Source: Macrocystis pyrifera (lineage: Eukaryota; Sar; Phaeophyceae; Laminariales; Laminariaceae). From it: DNA of 64,000 nt. Positions 9,900 through 22,859 of the stretch are shown here, one piece after another. The DNA lies in the NCBI GenBank assembly GCA_031763025.1, contig JASSKH010000014.1, positions 10,964,563-11,028,562 on the forward strand, given 5' to 3'. The position numbers and the translations under genes were made by a program. How positions within the stretch are numbered: the first letter of the stretch is position 1; every line of letters begins with the position of its first letter. The notes beneath the pieces are model-generated. The model saw only the letters and a program-made list of their open reading frames with translations, made no database searches and had not been told where the DNA came from.

Positions 9900-12779
9900 A
9901 TAGGTCCTTTCTGTATCACTCCTATCTTTTGCATGCATCAAGGTTGTTTCTGACGGACACGCAACAGACACGCAAAATAACAACAACAACAACAATAGGG
10001 TACCACCAAGAACTACAGCAATGCACGTACAGGACTATACTCGCGTCATCATCAGCAAAGCACTCTTCCTGCGACTCGTTGTATTTCTGATGGGCTACCT
10101 TTTTTTTCTGAGGTTTTCGAGGTTCCTGCGTACCAGTACTCAATTTTGTACCAGGTCCATCGCTATCGCTACCCTTGCAGCATTAAAAATTTCCCCCCAC
10201 GTATGCGATTATGTATACCTCATACCCACCCAAACAAAGCATTCTATCAACCCCCCCACTGTTTTGTGTGCTTATGACTCCGCATTGACAAAAACAGGTG
10301 CGTTTGAAGGCTGGCCCAGTTCGAAGTGGTAGTACTAGATGTACGTAATTTATCATAATGCTACAGCATTCCTAGGGTGCAAGTTTGATGACTATATAGT
10401 ATAGCTAGGGAGTTTACCTTCTTCAGGTCCCATTACCCCGGGGCCAGAGCTGTGTGGTTGATTCAAGGTTATGCGACCGAATAGAGCGAAAAATGGTTGT
10501 CGAGACCGAACAGGTCAACGTAATAAAACGACTCTATTTCGTACGCATTTGGAAATACATACCCGGTATGGTATATAATACCTGGCGTACGCCCCCCCAG
10601 GAGATGTGGCAGATAACACAAGAACCAGCAAACTAAATAATATCACAACGGGTGCTATACTGAACAGAGTAAGACCACGGAAATAGTAGGCAAACCGGAG
10701 CACAACAGTCGCAGCAATTTGTGGTACGAGTTGCACAGAAAGGGTATTTATATACTATTAATCGATCTGATACCAACAGTAGCTATCCTGTCTGCCGTCT
10801 CTTCCCTGTTTTCGTCAACCGTACTCCTCTCCCGGAGCTTCCCCCCCGGAGCTGATACAGAGCTGATATGGGCGAGGCAGCGTAAAACAAACAAATTAGG
10901 CTCACCGTCCATATGCTGCGCGTGGGCGTGTACTATCAACATTTTATATACTTGAGGTCGCCAGACTTGCGATTTTCACTCGCGTTTTGACCTTTCAAGA
11001 ATGTCCAGCAAATACATTAGCAACACGCCCTGACAATTTGCCATCCCAGCATGGGATACGCTCTTACCACACTTTGTATCTCGCTTACTTCATGTCCCTA
11101 TTAATAGTCCTATCTCGGTGGCACAGCGGTAGTACATTGCCGTACGTGCTGTACGAGGAAACCTGGTGAGATATTCCCGAGGGTGTAATACTGCCAACCA
11201 GTACGATCATATTATTATCAGGTCCAAATAGGAAAATCATACCTGGTAGGTTTTCATCCCGACGACAACACACATTTTCTTTTAGAACGTTAATACAATC
11301 ATGGACATTTACATTGGTTATTACTCACGGGATCTTCCACACCTTTTCGTTCATAGTAAGAACGACGACTCCTTTTTCGCAGGTGATCATATCACTGCAG
11401 GTCGCCAGTTTGCGATTTTTTCCATCATCAGACATAAACCTCCTACTCCTTATTTGTGTTGATACTAGAACTACTAATATAATTGCAGCAGTGCCTGGAG
11501 ATACGAGTGTTTGTGGCACTGCTCGATGCCTTGGATACTACTGTGACCAGTACCAGTTGAATGCTCCCTTGACAATGCAGGGAGCCAGCGCAGACACTTT
11601 TTGCTTGCTTTACCAGGACTTTACATGAGTTTGGTGGCAGCGCCCTACTGTTGACAGGACAAACGTACCTATGCAGCCCACCGCAAGTAGTACTCGAGCT
11701 AACTGAAACAGATCCAATACATCACAACTCAGATTCCGCGCATGGTTTTTTGCGTTGGTGTGTGTCAACCTACTTCCCCCTTCTGTATGCTCGAGACCGA
11801 CAGCAAGTATCACGTCAGCATTTATTTTATCTACTGTACGTGCCTATCAGCTCAAGGGAAACGATTCCAAGGTTATGTTAAAACTGGTCACATCCAGTCG
11901 GCTTTTCGATGCTTTCCGTCTGCTCGTATGGACGTAAACACGATCGCAAGCAACCGCTCGTCCTAAGCTCCTGCCGATAGTCACAAGCTGCCAGGCAAAC
12001 ACAGGTAACCCGCAAGCCAGTGTGATATTGATACGGGCTCACTTGCTTTGCCGAGCTATATCCAGCTTATGACGAAGGACAGCGTATTATCATATTTCGG
12101 TGTACGCGACAACGACGGCTGCAGTATGTACCAGGTATACAGCAGTACATGTACTACTGTAAAAGTATCGTGGATCGCTAATCTATTCTCCAGTATATAA
12201 ATACATATATGTTCACTATTATCGCAGTACGTCTTAGATTGTTGTCGGCACAAAATACGTCAATCAATCGCGCACGATAATTCATCTCATATTACTGCTG
12301 GTATATCCTCTGAAAATGGCAGATTTGGTCCTGTTCACGTGGCATAACTCAATGTCTTGTTATCGTGGGTTAGGTGCTTCATAGATGCGAATGGCAGCGC
12401 CACACGGCAGGCAGTCCAGCTACCAGCTGTCTGTCTGGCTTCGTTCGTGCTGCCTAACCATTTCCTGTCCGTATATGCACCTCTTATGACACCGTCTATG
12501 ACCCTTCCGCGATGAGCTTTGTTTCAATTTCACCTCTGTTTTTTCCACGTAGTGGGTTTTCATTTTCATACGACATAATAGTATACCAGCTGTAGTTCGT
12601 CACTACGTGGATGTGATCAGTAGCATGTCCCAAGTAGTAAAATAAAAGCTCTGTGCCGGCTCGTTAGTGCTCACCGTCACCCTGAGCACTACCCCCGAGA
12701 AGCGCTCACCCCGCGACTCGTCATCTGCCACAGTGGCTGTCGGGCGCTCACTTTCGCCTTTCAGCTGCGTACGACGACT
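9900..12779. other. Unassigned stretch
   Basis: About 2.9 kb with short frames only. A ~25-bp motif GGTCGCCAG..TTGCGATTTT occurs twice (about 10954 and 11399), and CCACGTAGTG at 12545 is answered by CACTACGTGG at 12600. I recognise no protein domain, RNA gene or element end. Confidence 0.4.
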
Positions 12780-12784
12780 TACAA

Positions 12785-12915
12785 ATGTTCATCAGATTCC
12801 ACCAGTTCGTCAGGCCCAAGCTTCACCGAACCAACCGCATTATCAGATTCCATCAAGTCCGCAAAACAAACATTACAGAACAGCATCAGATTCCATCAGT
12901 TCGCCGAACCCCCCA
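12785..12915 (+). repeat. Short tandem repeat, CATCAGATTCCATCAG motif
   Basis: The motif ATCAGATTCCATCAGTTCG and close variants appear three times, at about 12790, 12842 and 12884, at 42-52 bp intervals. Confidence 0.6.
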
Positions 12916-13042
12916 AATATTTTTGCGGACACCAGCCCTCGAGCAGCTGGTGCTCCTGTGACTTGCTCTCTCCGACCTGCACGGTGCTCGTAACCCTATC
13001 AGCACTTCCTGGTCCTGCCTGGGTCGATCTCCGGGTTCATCA

Positions 13043-13854
13043 TGTTACGGCAAGCTCCCCGGGGTGAGTTGTCAACGCTCACCTGACTCGCCTCCGAGCT
13101 ACAGTGGAGGAAAGCCTAAACCGTTGGTCCAAACGGCGGGTCTGGCGGGGATGGAATCGGCAGGGGGGGAAGAAAGAGAAGCAAGGGAGGGCGCTGGTGA
13201 CCACCCCGGCCTAAACCGTTGGTCTAAACGGCGGGTCTGGCGGGGATGGAATGGGCAGGGGGGGAGAAAGCGGAGGAGCTCCGTCATCCGGGACCGCGCT
13301 TTCTTAAGATCTGGAAGATAGCACCAGACTTGGGGGGGTGTTACGGCGGAGGGACGTGGGAGCAATCTAAAGTACGACGGGTCGAGGCATGCAGCCACGA
13401 GTCGTCGGGCGCAGAGTAGCGGCGGACCACTCTGTGGGTGTGGGACTTGCGTTTCATTTAGCAGACAGTTTCAGTCTGCTGAATGTCAAACGCCTGACCA
13501 AGGTGCACAACGCATGCCGCGTTGTGGCCAACACCGAGTGTCTTTGCACGCTACCCAGGCAAGGAAGAGAATACGCGCGAAACCTAAAAAGTGGATTAAA
13601 GGACTAAAAACGAAAGGATTAAAGGATTAAAGGCTAAACCGACTGTTCGCTCGCATATACGCATCATTACGCGTGATAACGAGCATAATCGAGTATCTGC
13701 ATCGCTCACAATCGAGGGTTTAGTTCATCGTTTGCTTCGCTCTCGCCTGAGCGAAGCCCTGGAGCCGCTGGGACTGCCGAAGGGTCTAACGTACGAACTG
13801 AGGAGGCGAGTCAGGTGAGCGTTGACAGCTCACCCCGGGGAGCTTGCCGTAACA
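13043..13854. mobile_element. 812-bp element with 53-bp terminal inverted repeats
   Basis: 13043-13095 and 13802-13854 are reverse complements over 53 bp with one mismatch, beginning TGTTACGGCAAGCTCCCC. No transposase frame lies between them, so it would be a non-autonomous DNA transposon or MITE. I could not find a convincing target-site duplication. It contains the tandem duplication at 13112-13265. Confidence 0.75.
13112..13265 (+). repeat. Tandem duplication inside the TIR element
   Basis: A ~55-bp block beginning CCTAAACCGTTGGTC and ending in a G-run occurs at about 13112 and again about 98 bp later at about 13210, with two or three differences. Confidence 0.8.
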
Positions 13855-14099
13855 AAATACCCAGCAAGTATCACTGCGTTGTTGGAGGTGTGTGTACATC
13901 TCACCTCCTGCCATATTTCTCATACGAAGTGTGGACTCCAAACTCTAGACCCAGAGTAGAGTATACTGCTGTACGCTGTCAAGGAAAACTTCGTCACAAC
14001 CCACAGCACCGCTGGGGTTAAGTAGCAATGCCATGTGTAGTCCACATCGTGGGTCGTCAGCTTCGCACAATCCGAGCTGCAGTTGTATAGACGCATTTC

Positions 14100-14395
14100 C
14101 CGACGATATACTACCGGTTTTTAAAGGAACCCTGACTTCGCTAAAAGCAGTTCCCGACGGTACCACCGTCTGTTAAACCCTGACTTCGGAAATACATTCA
14201 AAGCTGAAGTCATGTAGAAGCAGCTCCCGGCGGTACCGCCGTCTGTTCAAGGAACCCTGACTTCGCAGGAAGAAATTGCCGACAGCACCACCATCTGTTA
14301 AATAAACCCTGACTTCTATTAATAGAAGCAATTGCCGGCGGTACCACCGTCTGGTAAAGGAACCCTGACTCCGCAAATTGTCAACAGGGTGATCG
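14100..14395 (+). repeat. Tandem repeat with palindromic GACGGTACCACCGTC core
   Basis: Four to five units of about 60-70 bp. Each contains AACCCTGACTTC and a near-palindrome of the form CCGRCGGTACCRCCGTCTG. Each core could form a short hairpin. No coding role is apparent. Confidence 0.75.
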
Positions 14396-15549
14396 TCGTC
14401 GAGGAGGGGCCCCTGGAAAAACAAAAAATCTCGATAGTATCGCGTCGAGTACTTAAGTACGTAGCTTGGGGCTGTTTCAGTAGCTACCCCAACGGCAATC
14501 ACAGCAGTACCGCCGTAGATTAGGGCCACTGCTAGGCTCCATCCACCACCGTGGACTAGTAAGCCTCGTGACTTACGAGCAGAAACAATAGCAAAGCATC
14601 TCCCGGCCATCGCTGCCTATTCGCGGAACTCTGCTTCTTCTATCTTCGAAACGGAACGCGTGTACTGATGTATCACCTGTATCTTGCTGATAATACAGCA
14701 GTACTGTCGAGTGCTGCATCATACATATGGCAAGTTGAAAGCCTCGGTATCCCCGAGCATCTTGCAGCAGCTACTCCAAGAGATACTGTTGTATATATGG
14801 TTCTACTGGTGTGGTATCATTCAAGACCGCCTGGCCAAGTGCTGCTCATCATCATGCGGGACTAGGCTTTCCACAACAGCGGCAACCTCGCCAAGGATTA
14901 AAGATTCTTCATCAGGGACCGGAACGTCATCATCACAGACTGGAACACTACCGCCACAAGCTGGAGTGTCGTCATCATCATCAGGAGCAACATACTATAT
15001 TTCACCCTGGGACGCATCTGCTGCATCGCCCAGGGTCCAATATTCCACTTCGGCTGGAGGCACACCAGATGCACCGCGTCACGAGACCGCCAGTACCCTA
15101 CATAATCCAGGCGTCGAGGAGACCTTCGACAGCACGCACGCCAAAAGAGCGTCGGGAGAAGACCCCCCGGCCACGTGTGTGGATTTCGCCTACACCAATA
15201 GAGACCCATTTCGGATCTCGGAGGAGGAAAAGTGGGTGATCACAATCCCCACCATATCACTACGACGCCACTTATTCTTCGGAGCATCATCACCCGGGAA
15301 CATCGGATCATCAACATCTGGGGTCATCGGAGCCTCAGTATCTGGGACAATCGGAGCATCAGTATCTGGGATCATCAGCTGGATCATCATCACCTGGCAT
15401 CACCAAATCACCACCTGGACCATCATCGTCTGGCATCACCGCATCGTCAGTTGGATCACTATCATCTGGCATCACCAGAGAGCATCAGCTGAGACGTCCC
15501 ACCTGCTTCACCAGGGGTCGTGTCAGCTATTCGAGAGTTGTGTCTAAAT
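14396..15549 (+). other. Low-complexity ATC-rich stretch, coding status unknown
   Basis: The stretch holds an open frame of 287 codons (14684-15547, plus), but another plus frame and the minus strand are also open. The composition is driven by ATCATC and TGGCATCACC repeats at 15280-15480, giving Ser/His/Ile-rich peptides. I recognise no domain and do not call a gene. Confidence 0.35.
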
Positions 15550-16215
15550 CGCGCCTCCACACGAGCCGAGCCCAAGACAGAGAACACGGAGACCAACCAC
15601 CAGCTGAAGGAGGTCAACACGCTCACGATAGCGGAAGGACGACCACGGGCGAACCCCGGAAGTGGATCTGCGGCATCGACACAGGACGACCAAGAGCCAC
15701 TGGCGACTACGGCCTGCGTGTAGACCCTCAAGCCAACCTCAGGCTTACTCTTCTTGCTGGACGGAGAGCCCATCAACATCGAGACCAAGAAGCAGACACT
15801 GACTGTCTTCGTAAAATAACAGTGGAGGCGGATCTGAAACGACGATCAGTTTCGAGGGAAAGGAAATTACCAACCTTTCCAACTTCAACATAAGTTGAGC
15901 TTCAAATCCTAAGGTTTACGGACCACGCGCAATGGAGACCACCGGCGTCTACCCCAACAAGGTCAAGCCACTGAAAGCGTAAGCTGCATTATCTCCCTTA
16001 CCGAAGCTGTAGGATTTCGCATGTTCAATTAGTACGGGGCGGATAAAATAGTCGACTCCTTGGTCAACGAACTGATCTCTGGAGTTCCGTCCTTGCGTTT
16101 ATTGATAGCGTATCACGTCCATCTTCCCTACAATGCCGTAATGGCCGGTGTTGTGCAGGATTACAGCGTGTTGCAGTCAGTACCAAGTAAGGGTGCATTG
16201 TAACCAAGTCGAAAC
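15550..16215 (+). pseudogene. Decayed unidentified coding stretch
   Basis: Across several frames this stretch reads like protein of normal composition: LLFLLDGEPINIETKKQTL near 15735, GKEITNLSNFNIS near 15860, and then, after a frame change, ADKIVDSLVNELISGVPSLR near 16050-16110. It is broken by at least two in-frame stops (after NFNIS, and before YGADK) and by frameshifts. I do not recognise the family. It could be a retroelement protein or an old host pseudogene, or a gene with introns that I have read through. Confidence 0.3.
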
Positions 16216-17639
16216 ATTAGTTTCGATCGAGTAGTTGAAAGGCAAATTTGACTATGTCATCTCCGGAACTTCAAGATGTATGGCAGTAAACCCGGCCACG
16301 TAGATGAGTTCCAAGGGGGAAGTAGCATACACGAGGGGGATGTTTCTCTGATTACAGTATGTCTTGTGACAGCTTTAAGCTGGCAGTATAAAAAAGATGC
16401 TCCGTTGTTTCGTCGGCGGTAGGAACGTTAATACTTTGTTCACTCCTATTCTTGGAATGATGAACAAATTCACTGTTTTAGACTACTACATACATTTTGT
16501 ATCCCTTGGTAGTTGACTGACTAGAATGTGGTTCACGGCTTGGTGGTTCTTGGACTGATAGCTAAGCTTGCACAAGACGTGCAGAAACGCTAATAGTAGC
16601 AGATTTGGATTTTTACATCCGCTTGTTTTGTGTAACCCCCCGGGTATTGTAGCACAATGAGTTAGCTCTCAGTAGTTTATGTCGAATACTTTCTCCGCAG
16701 CATTTATCACCTTGTTGTGTGCATGTTTGGAAGTATGCCATGTAACGCAGAACTAACGTGTGCATTATTACAGAGTTGAACTGAAAAATTCACTTAATTC
16801 GATGTGTTAACGCATCGAGGGGTTTTGTTAGGGATGAAAACTGTTAGAGCAGAAGTCAGTATCATCTAGACGCTGCTGCATAACACAGGACTACCAGGTA
16901 CTCCGGTAGTAACCATAGTTTAGGTACACACCCATCTCTTACGAGTAGGAGTTAAGGTATAACAGAACTAATCTATGTTCTGTTATTTGGTTGTCCTGTA
17001 TGTGTTGAGTACACTCCATGAATCTCAATCGGTAGGTACATCATGTACAACTTAATATTCTTGGAACTCATATAGGTACACTAGGTGCAAGGGTTTGTTC
17101 CCAAGGGGATCGTTTATACGCCAGCGTCCCCTAAACGACACTATTAGCGCGCTGCATGCTAGGACGGTTGGTGTCCCGCAACCGGGATTGGACTACAGCA
17201 ACAAGGTGACCAAGTCATGCACGGCGACAGATTGCGGGGGAGCGACGAGTGGATCGGAGGCGGCGTGCGTGGTAGAGTGCAGGAGGGGAATGGGGCCTGT
17301 GTGCGCGTCGGAGTTCACCAGTGAAACGGAGGCGGTAGAGGGTGGTTGAACTACATGAGGGCTGTGAAGCGCAGCAGGCGAGAGGTGCATAGCACGAAGG
17401 TGGTGGGGCACAGCAGTGGGGTGGCGGATGCCGTGAGGGTGGTGAAGAACAGGGAGGCTGTAAAGCCCAGAGACAGTCACCGCCAATATTTAATGGTCGA
17501 TAGCCAAGCCCCGGCAAGCCGCGAGAAGCACGTACAGGGACCACCCTCTTTGGGGCATATTTTCAGGTTCAGGCAAGTGTCGGTATCTTCCTGTCAAGCG
17601 TGGCCTCGTGGGGCCTATAGTGCATGAGAAAATTATTTT
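16216..17639. other. Unassigned stretch
   Basis: Few open frames and no recognisable repeat or domain. Confidence 0.4.
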
Positions 17640-17859
17640 AACTAGACAAAATGCTGCCTTGCGCTGGTGGTTCTGCCCGGTTCTTCGACAAGGGTTTTCC
17701 TGGTATAGACGAGAGAAGTAATTGATCATTGGTGATGGTCGGAAAAGGAAAGTAGAGTTCTCCGGGTAAATAGATGTTGCGGTACATTGTGACGAAGTCA
17801 TAAATGCGACCCCAAGGGATGTGACCCTTGTGCCTGGGGTGCCGTTCGAACTCCGCAAG

Positions 17860-18690
17860 TTCGACTTGATGTAAAAGGAGACCGTCATCACGCTTAATCG
17901 CACAGTGGGTACGCGAAATGTTATCCGTGAGCATGGCGAGAGATTGGCAGCCTCCGTACGGCTTAACGCGATGCTTCCCCCACAGGCAAACATGGACGAG
18001 CGCAAGCCGTGTGCTGGAGCGGGGGCGATCGGACCGGGGGTGCGCACTTTTCTTGCTTTTGAAAATTGCGCAAACTTCGCATTCACCTGCTTCGATGTTG
18101 CGCTTAAACTTCACCCCTGCTGTCGGTTTCTCAGCTAGCTGTTTCAATGCGCGCGAGTTACAGTGGCCCATCCTTCGGCGCCACGCGTTAGCGGCTACTG
18201 TTGTGAGGAATACGTTTTGTTCCATCTCCTCCGCATCCGAGACTATGTGGAGGACATGCATCCGTGTAACGTCCGTTGAAATCGGAAATGCGTGTTTGCC
18301 TTGGCGTAGAACAGGAGGGACGGACAATCGGTCGAGCTTCACTCCCTTTTCGTGGAGCGCTCTTACCGAACATTTACTCGCCCCTAGATTGTGAACAATC
18401 AGCACGTCCAGGCTGATCGGTACCATCTCACCTCGTTCATAAACACGAGCGTCCCTTTCGACGTTGCTCAACGTCCGCATCACCCTTTGATTCGCACACT
18501 GCAGGCGGTTGTATCCACCACATGTTGACAAAGACGGGATATGGCGGTTACCATATGGCTCGATGCTGCGGTATCGATGAACACTAGGGGGCGTGCTGGC
18601 TCCTATTTCCATCATCTCCGGGAATGCGGTATCTTCCTGAATTTCGTCATGACTTGAAGATTCCACGCCATCGGCGACAACAACCTCAAC
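17860..18690 (-). pseudogene. Copia GAG-pre-integrase and integrase start, fragment B1
   Basis: Within a 433-codon minus-strand frame (17638-18939) the canonical pre-integrase signature is visible: NAWRRRMGHCNSRALKQLAE followed by GECEVCAIFKSKKSAHP. The integrase start follows, with LVHVCLWGKHRVKPYGGCQS and TDNISRTHCA. The region before it (LDVLIVHNLGASKCSVRALHEKG) has the look of the protease-to-pre-integrase spacer of other copia elements, but no clear D[ST]G protease site remains. Integrase homology fades at about 17860; the rest of the frame to 17638 is unrelated. Confidence 0.75.
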
Positions 18691-19460
18691 GTTCTCTAGG
18701 TCGGCATTCGCACCAAGCTTGCGAAGTAGATGCCTCCGCGGGCCCAACGTGTGTAGTATTAGCATACTGGAATTCCTCGGTCCGCTGGTGCGAATGGCGA
18801 AGGGGGCAGTCGTGCCAGCCGCGCTCCGTGTAGTTCCGGCTGTAAATGCAACGGCCGTACCGGTTCTTTCCGTCATTTCGTTCACGCCCTCGTCCTCCTC
18901 GACCTTGGTTGCCGCGGCCTCGTCCACCACCTGTTCCACCTGTGTTACTATGCTCTGATGATTTCCGGTTCACGTTCGTAGACGTGTAACCTCCGTCATT
19001 GTTGTGGATTGTTGCGGAGCTATTGGTATTACCATTACCTCGACGTCCTCTTCCTTGACCTCGACCGTTGTTTCTATGGAAGTCGCCAGATCCTCCGTGC
19101 GCTGCTGTATTCAGTGCCCGCTCGTGACTGCCTGCATTATTTTCGCCTCGGCCCGCACTTTCATCGTTAGCTGTCACCTTTTCACGAATCTGCATGGCAT
19201 GGTAGGATGTTGCTTGAGCTGCAATATCTTCGAATTTCGAGATGCTGCCATCACGCTGCCTGTGACAAAGCAGTACTGTCTTCGACGAATCGTACTTCTC
19301 ATCAGGGAATGCTCTGGAGAATGCGGGCGTCTTGCGAACAGGGACTGCAACATCACCGAGCGCTCCCAGTTCGACACAAATGCGGTGGAATTCCTGAATT
19401 ACTCGCGCAGGATCATATTTTTTCAGCCTCGGTCACTTGTAGATTAGCAAGCTGATCGTG
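18690..19460 (-). pseudogene. Copia gag fragment with degenerate zinc knuckle, B1
   Basis: The minus-strand frame 18686-19195 is Gly/Arg/Asn-rich and contains RCIYSRNYTERGWHDCPLR. This is a zinc-knuckle relic in which one Cys is lost and the spacing is altered. Upstream, in another frame, the gag body can be followed (ELGALGDVAVPVRK and SKTVLLCHRQRDGSISK). Frameshifts and stops prevent a continuous gag. Confidence 0.6.
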
Positions 19461-19860
19461 CAGCTCCTGCATTCTCGACTCACCATCAAGACGGTATTTT
19501 TCCTCCAGTGCCATCACTGCACCGCCACCATCGCCAAACTCGGCCGTTATTACCGGAGCGAAAGCTTGAACAACTTGAACGGCAACACTAGCATACCCGT
19601 CCTGGCAATCCGCTGTGGCGAGAAGTATTCGAGTACAAAGCTCACCATTCTTTTCGTCGAAGCAGCGACACTCGTTTGCCTGTTGTGTCTTCTGGAGCTG
19701 GGTAGTTAGCTGCTTCCTCCAGGGCGGCAGGTGTAGTCTCGACGCCCGACATCACTTTGCCGAGCCCTTTGCCGAGTCCGCCTTCGTACATCAGTGACCG
19801 CTGCAATTAATTCGCACCGTGGTATTGGTTGAGTTCCCCATTAAAGGGGCGGTACCCTTT

Positions 19861-21383
19861 TCGGAAAGGGGCGGAAATTGTTGACTGTAATCCCCACCAC
19901 CGTGTAGGGTCATGACCTGTCGATACTACAGCAGTAGAGCATGCAATAGTGACGTCGCTGCTGCAGACGAGCATCCAGTAGCTAGCGCTGGTCAGAGGGT
20001 AGAGCAAAAACAGAGTGAATTACTATGTCAAAGCACAGACGCATCGAAGCTGCCTGTACTGACGATTTCATATCCAAGCAAACCGCGATACCATACAGTA
20101 CAAAACCCAATATCCTATTGATTCGTTCTTGCACTACAGATATCCTTACAACCCTTACATCTAACAGCCGTGGGTACTGACATGATATAAAGCGATATTA
20201 CGAGAGACGCTCCTGTCTGTCAGAGATATCCTTGTTCCGGCACGTGCGTGTTAGGCACACTAGGCTCCAGCATGAGGTTCTCGCTCCTCGCGCCGGTACG
20301 CTCCTTTGCCGCCGCCTCGGCTAATGCCCTTTCGGTTATCGCGACTGCCTCAGTCGTTCCCCCGGTATCTCGTTTCATTGCCGACAACACAATCCGCTGC
20401 TGAAACGGCTCGCTCTCCTATGACATAGCGACACCTCTTCAGAAGCTCCAGGCCGGGAGACACGATATCGGTTTATACATAATGCGATAGTGACGTTTTC
20501 GATCTGACCACTCCGGCTGGCGGTATGCCGGTGAGAAAAAGGGAATAAACGAGTGATCCGCACGGTGTTGTCACAGGACATATATGCGGCCAGTATCGTT
20601 GTATCACAGACCCGGGTTGAAAATCTTATTGCATCAACCACTCGTCCACAGAACAAGCCGTTCACAAAGGTAGAAACAAGCACAGGAAGACCTCAAACCA
20701 ACGTTGTCGCGTCTGACGATGTAAACCTCAAATATCCGTGGACCAGCCCACCTACTCGGTGGGAAATACAGCAGGGCCCGACAACGATAACAAATACCAG
20801 GTCAAAGGGCACATCTCAAATTATATCGTATTTTGTGGCCGTCAGAAAACGGCAATCCCAAATCCTATCTTCAAGCATTGTCAAGGTAAAACGGCAAGCT
20901 CAACACCAAATATCTCAAGATCAATTCCCATATTGATATCCCAGGTCGAAGCGAGCCGGGAGCTACGACAGGGGAAAAGTCAAACAAACAAGATAGTTGC
21001 CTTTATATCGTACCACCTGGAAACACCTCCCTTCCCGTTGTGTACATGTTCAGAGCAAGATAACTACACGCCTTACCGAACAATTCATGTTGAATTGTAA
21101 CTGCCCCGCTGCTTTCTGTTCTCTCCCAAACAACGTATTACGTCTGAAACGAAACACAACACAGACATTAGTGAGCAGGCCCCTTGTACGTTGTGCATAC
21201 GCAACCAATAGCCAAGATGTACGGCACAATATGTCAAGGCCATCCGTATACCCGACTCGCTTTTCTGAGCGTACCAGAAACAATGGTACGTCCCGATACA
21301 TTTTCCAATTCCGGAAATTCATATCGCGGAACCCCGTGGCCATCGCCACGTATTCCATGTCAGTCAATTAAAACGTGGCTCAT
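19861..21383. other. Unassigned stretch, position of an expected copia LTR
   Basis: This lies between the gag start of B1 and the RNase H end of B2. If the two fragments form a head-to-tail unit, this is where the shared LTR and leader should be. I could not delimit an LTR because no second copy is in the window. Confidence 0.35.
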
Positions 21384-22400
21384 TTATGTTTTTTTAATGG
21401 TTTGAAACGCTACCCAGGCACCAGCGCACACCAGGCACCAGCACACAGCACGACTGACTTCTCCAGGGGCAGCACTCAGGTCATTATCTTTGGGTGCATT
21501 ATCCGCATCCACGTGACATTCCAACTGATATACGCTACTCAGACTCCTCTGAAGAGATGTACTATACGTACTGGTTGTGACGTGCACACGATGTACAGGG
21601 CTGCCTATCAAGGCACCAACGTTGGTGCTGCAGAGTATCTTGCCACATCGTTGAAAAATGTTCGGGCGACTCTGGTTTGCCCGCCACATTACCTTTCCTG
21701 CCAACGACCTAAATATTAATTGTGTGTCAGGATCAACCTCGTCAAACAGCTTGAACTCCAGGTCAGCCGCCATCAGAGTACTCGTGCCGCGAGTGAAACC
21801 GCTCTCCGCTACGATACGTTTAGCGAAAACCTGCTGGGGTCTTCTCGGCGTCCTTCCACCCGAGACTCGAGCAAATGGGTAACTATGTATCACCGCAACC
21901 CTTCTAGCTTGATGATACTAATGAACTGGCTCAGGTCATAACAAGTATTGTCATACATTCTCCTAATCTTCATTGACGAGCATTGCCATGTACAGGTACT
22001 ACTATAATACTGCTACCATGGAAATGTCTCCCGCTTCGACCAAATGCATGACACACACCTCAGAATCACACTGTTCAACGTCAAGATCTATTATGCCGTG
22101 CACCAAGTGGTTGAGCAACTTATCGAACATCACCCCGCACCCCTTGGAGAGGCGCATGTAATCATCGTTTCGTATCTCTGGCTGGATAGACGCCTGCTCG
22201 GCATCGTAGTGGCGTACGCCCAATCCCGACTCGAACGCGATCGCAGCCTGCAAACGAATACTTGCAACGACTGGGCACGGGATGAAAATCTTCACACTGT
22301 CAATGCATGCACGCTGCCCATAGTTTTTCGCTACAGTATGGCATTTTTTCCTGCGCTGCTCTACAAGGCTCGTGAACTCCCCAATAATAATCACCTCCCA
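21384..22400 (-). pseudogene. Copia RT and RNase H remnants, fragment B2
   Basis: The RT part (22002-22394) reads AIAFESGLGVRHYDAEQASI and DDYMRLSKGCGVMFDKLLN, matching the FDVEQAF...YMRLPxGCG block of RVT_2. Around the expected YVDD box (about 21990) only a frame-broken VVPVHGNA-like remnant is left. The downstream frame 21384-21893 has DPDTQLIFRSLAGKVMWRAN and SRPNI, equivalent to the PFRSLVGxLMW-LANQTRPDI block, and then ECHVDADNAPKD, which is the RNase H first-Asp region. Confidence 0.75.
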
Positions 22401-22859
22401 CTTGAGACATTTGTTTTTTCATCGTGTCACAGCCTCTCTCATCCACGAAAACGCCTAATGCCCGGCTCAGGGAAGGACTCCAGACTCGGCGGCATCACCG
22501 CCGAGGATACCTGTGGCTTGTGTCCTGGCATTTCCGATGCACATGGAGGAGGCGCGCGTGAAGACGACGTCGATACACCGGTCACTGGCGGCACGGGCGA
22601 CGCAGGGAGTTAGGCCGCCGGCTAAACCTCTCGCGATGCCCCGGTCGTTGACGCCGACTGCTCCTACTGCTGCGGTACGGAGGGCCCAGCGGGTAGGGGC
22701 ACAGGTGAGGACTGTGGTGATGCACTTGTCAAAGGCGTCCATGGCTGGTATCAAACCTCGAAGCGGTGCCGTGTTTCCGGCTGTTGGGCTGGGGAACTGG
22801 CCCTCCCTCCCTTAGCGGACGATAATGGCCCGGGCATCCCAGCTACTCCGCCGCCTGTG

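Larger units (their letters stand above)
17640..19860 (-). mobile_element. Copia fragment B1 (gag to integrase N-part)
   Basis: The 5' half of a copia element of a different family from A/C/D, on the minus strand: gag (about 18690-19460), pre-integrase and the start of the integrase core. It stops before the second catalytic Asp of integrase. The missing half (integrase C-part, RT, RNase H) lies upstream in its own orientation at 21384-23420. Confidence 0.75.

Noticed and set aside
9900..12779. Host genes with introns
   Set aside because: I looked for domain-like peptides and consistent splice-like borders and saw none that I could defend.
14684..15547. 287-codon gene
   Set aside because: Two other frames are equally open, composition is driven by ATC repeats, and no domain is recognised.
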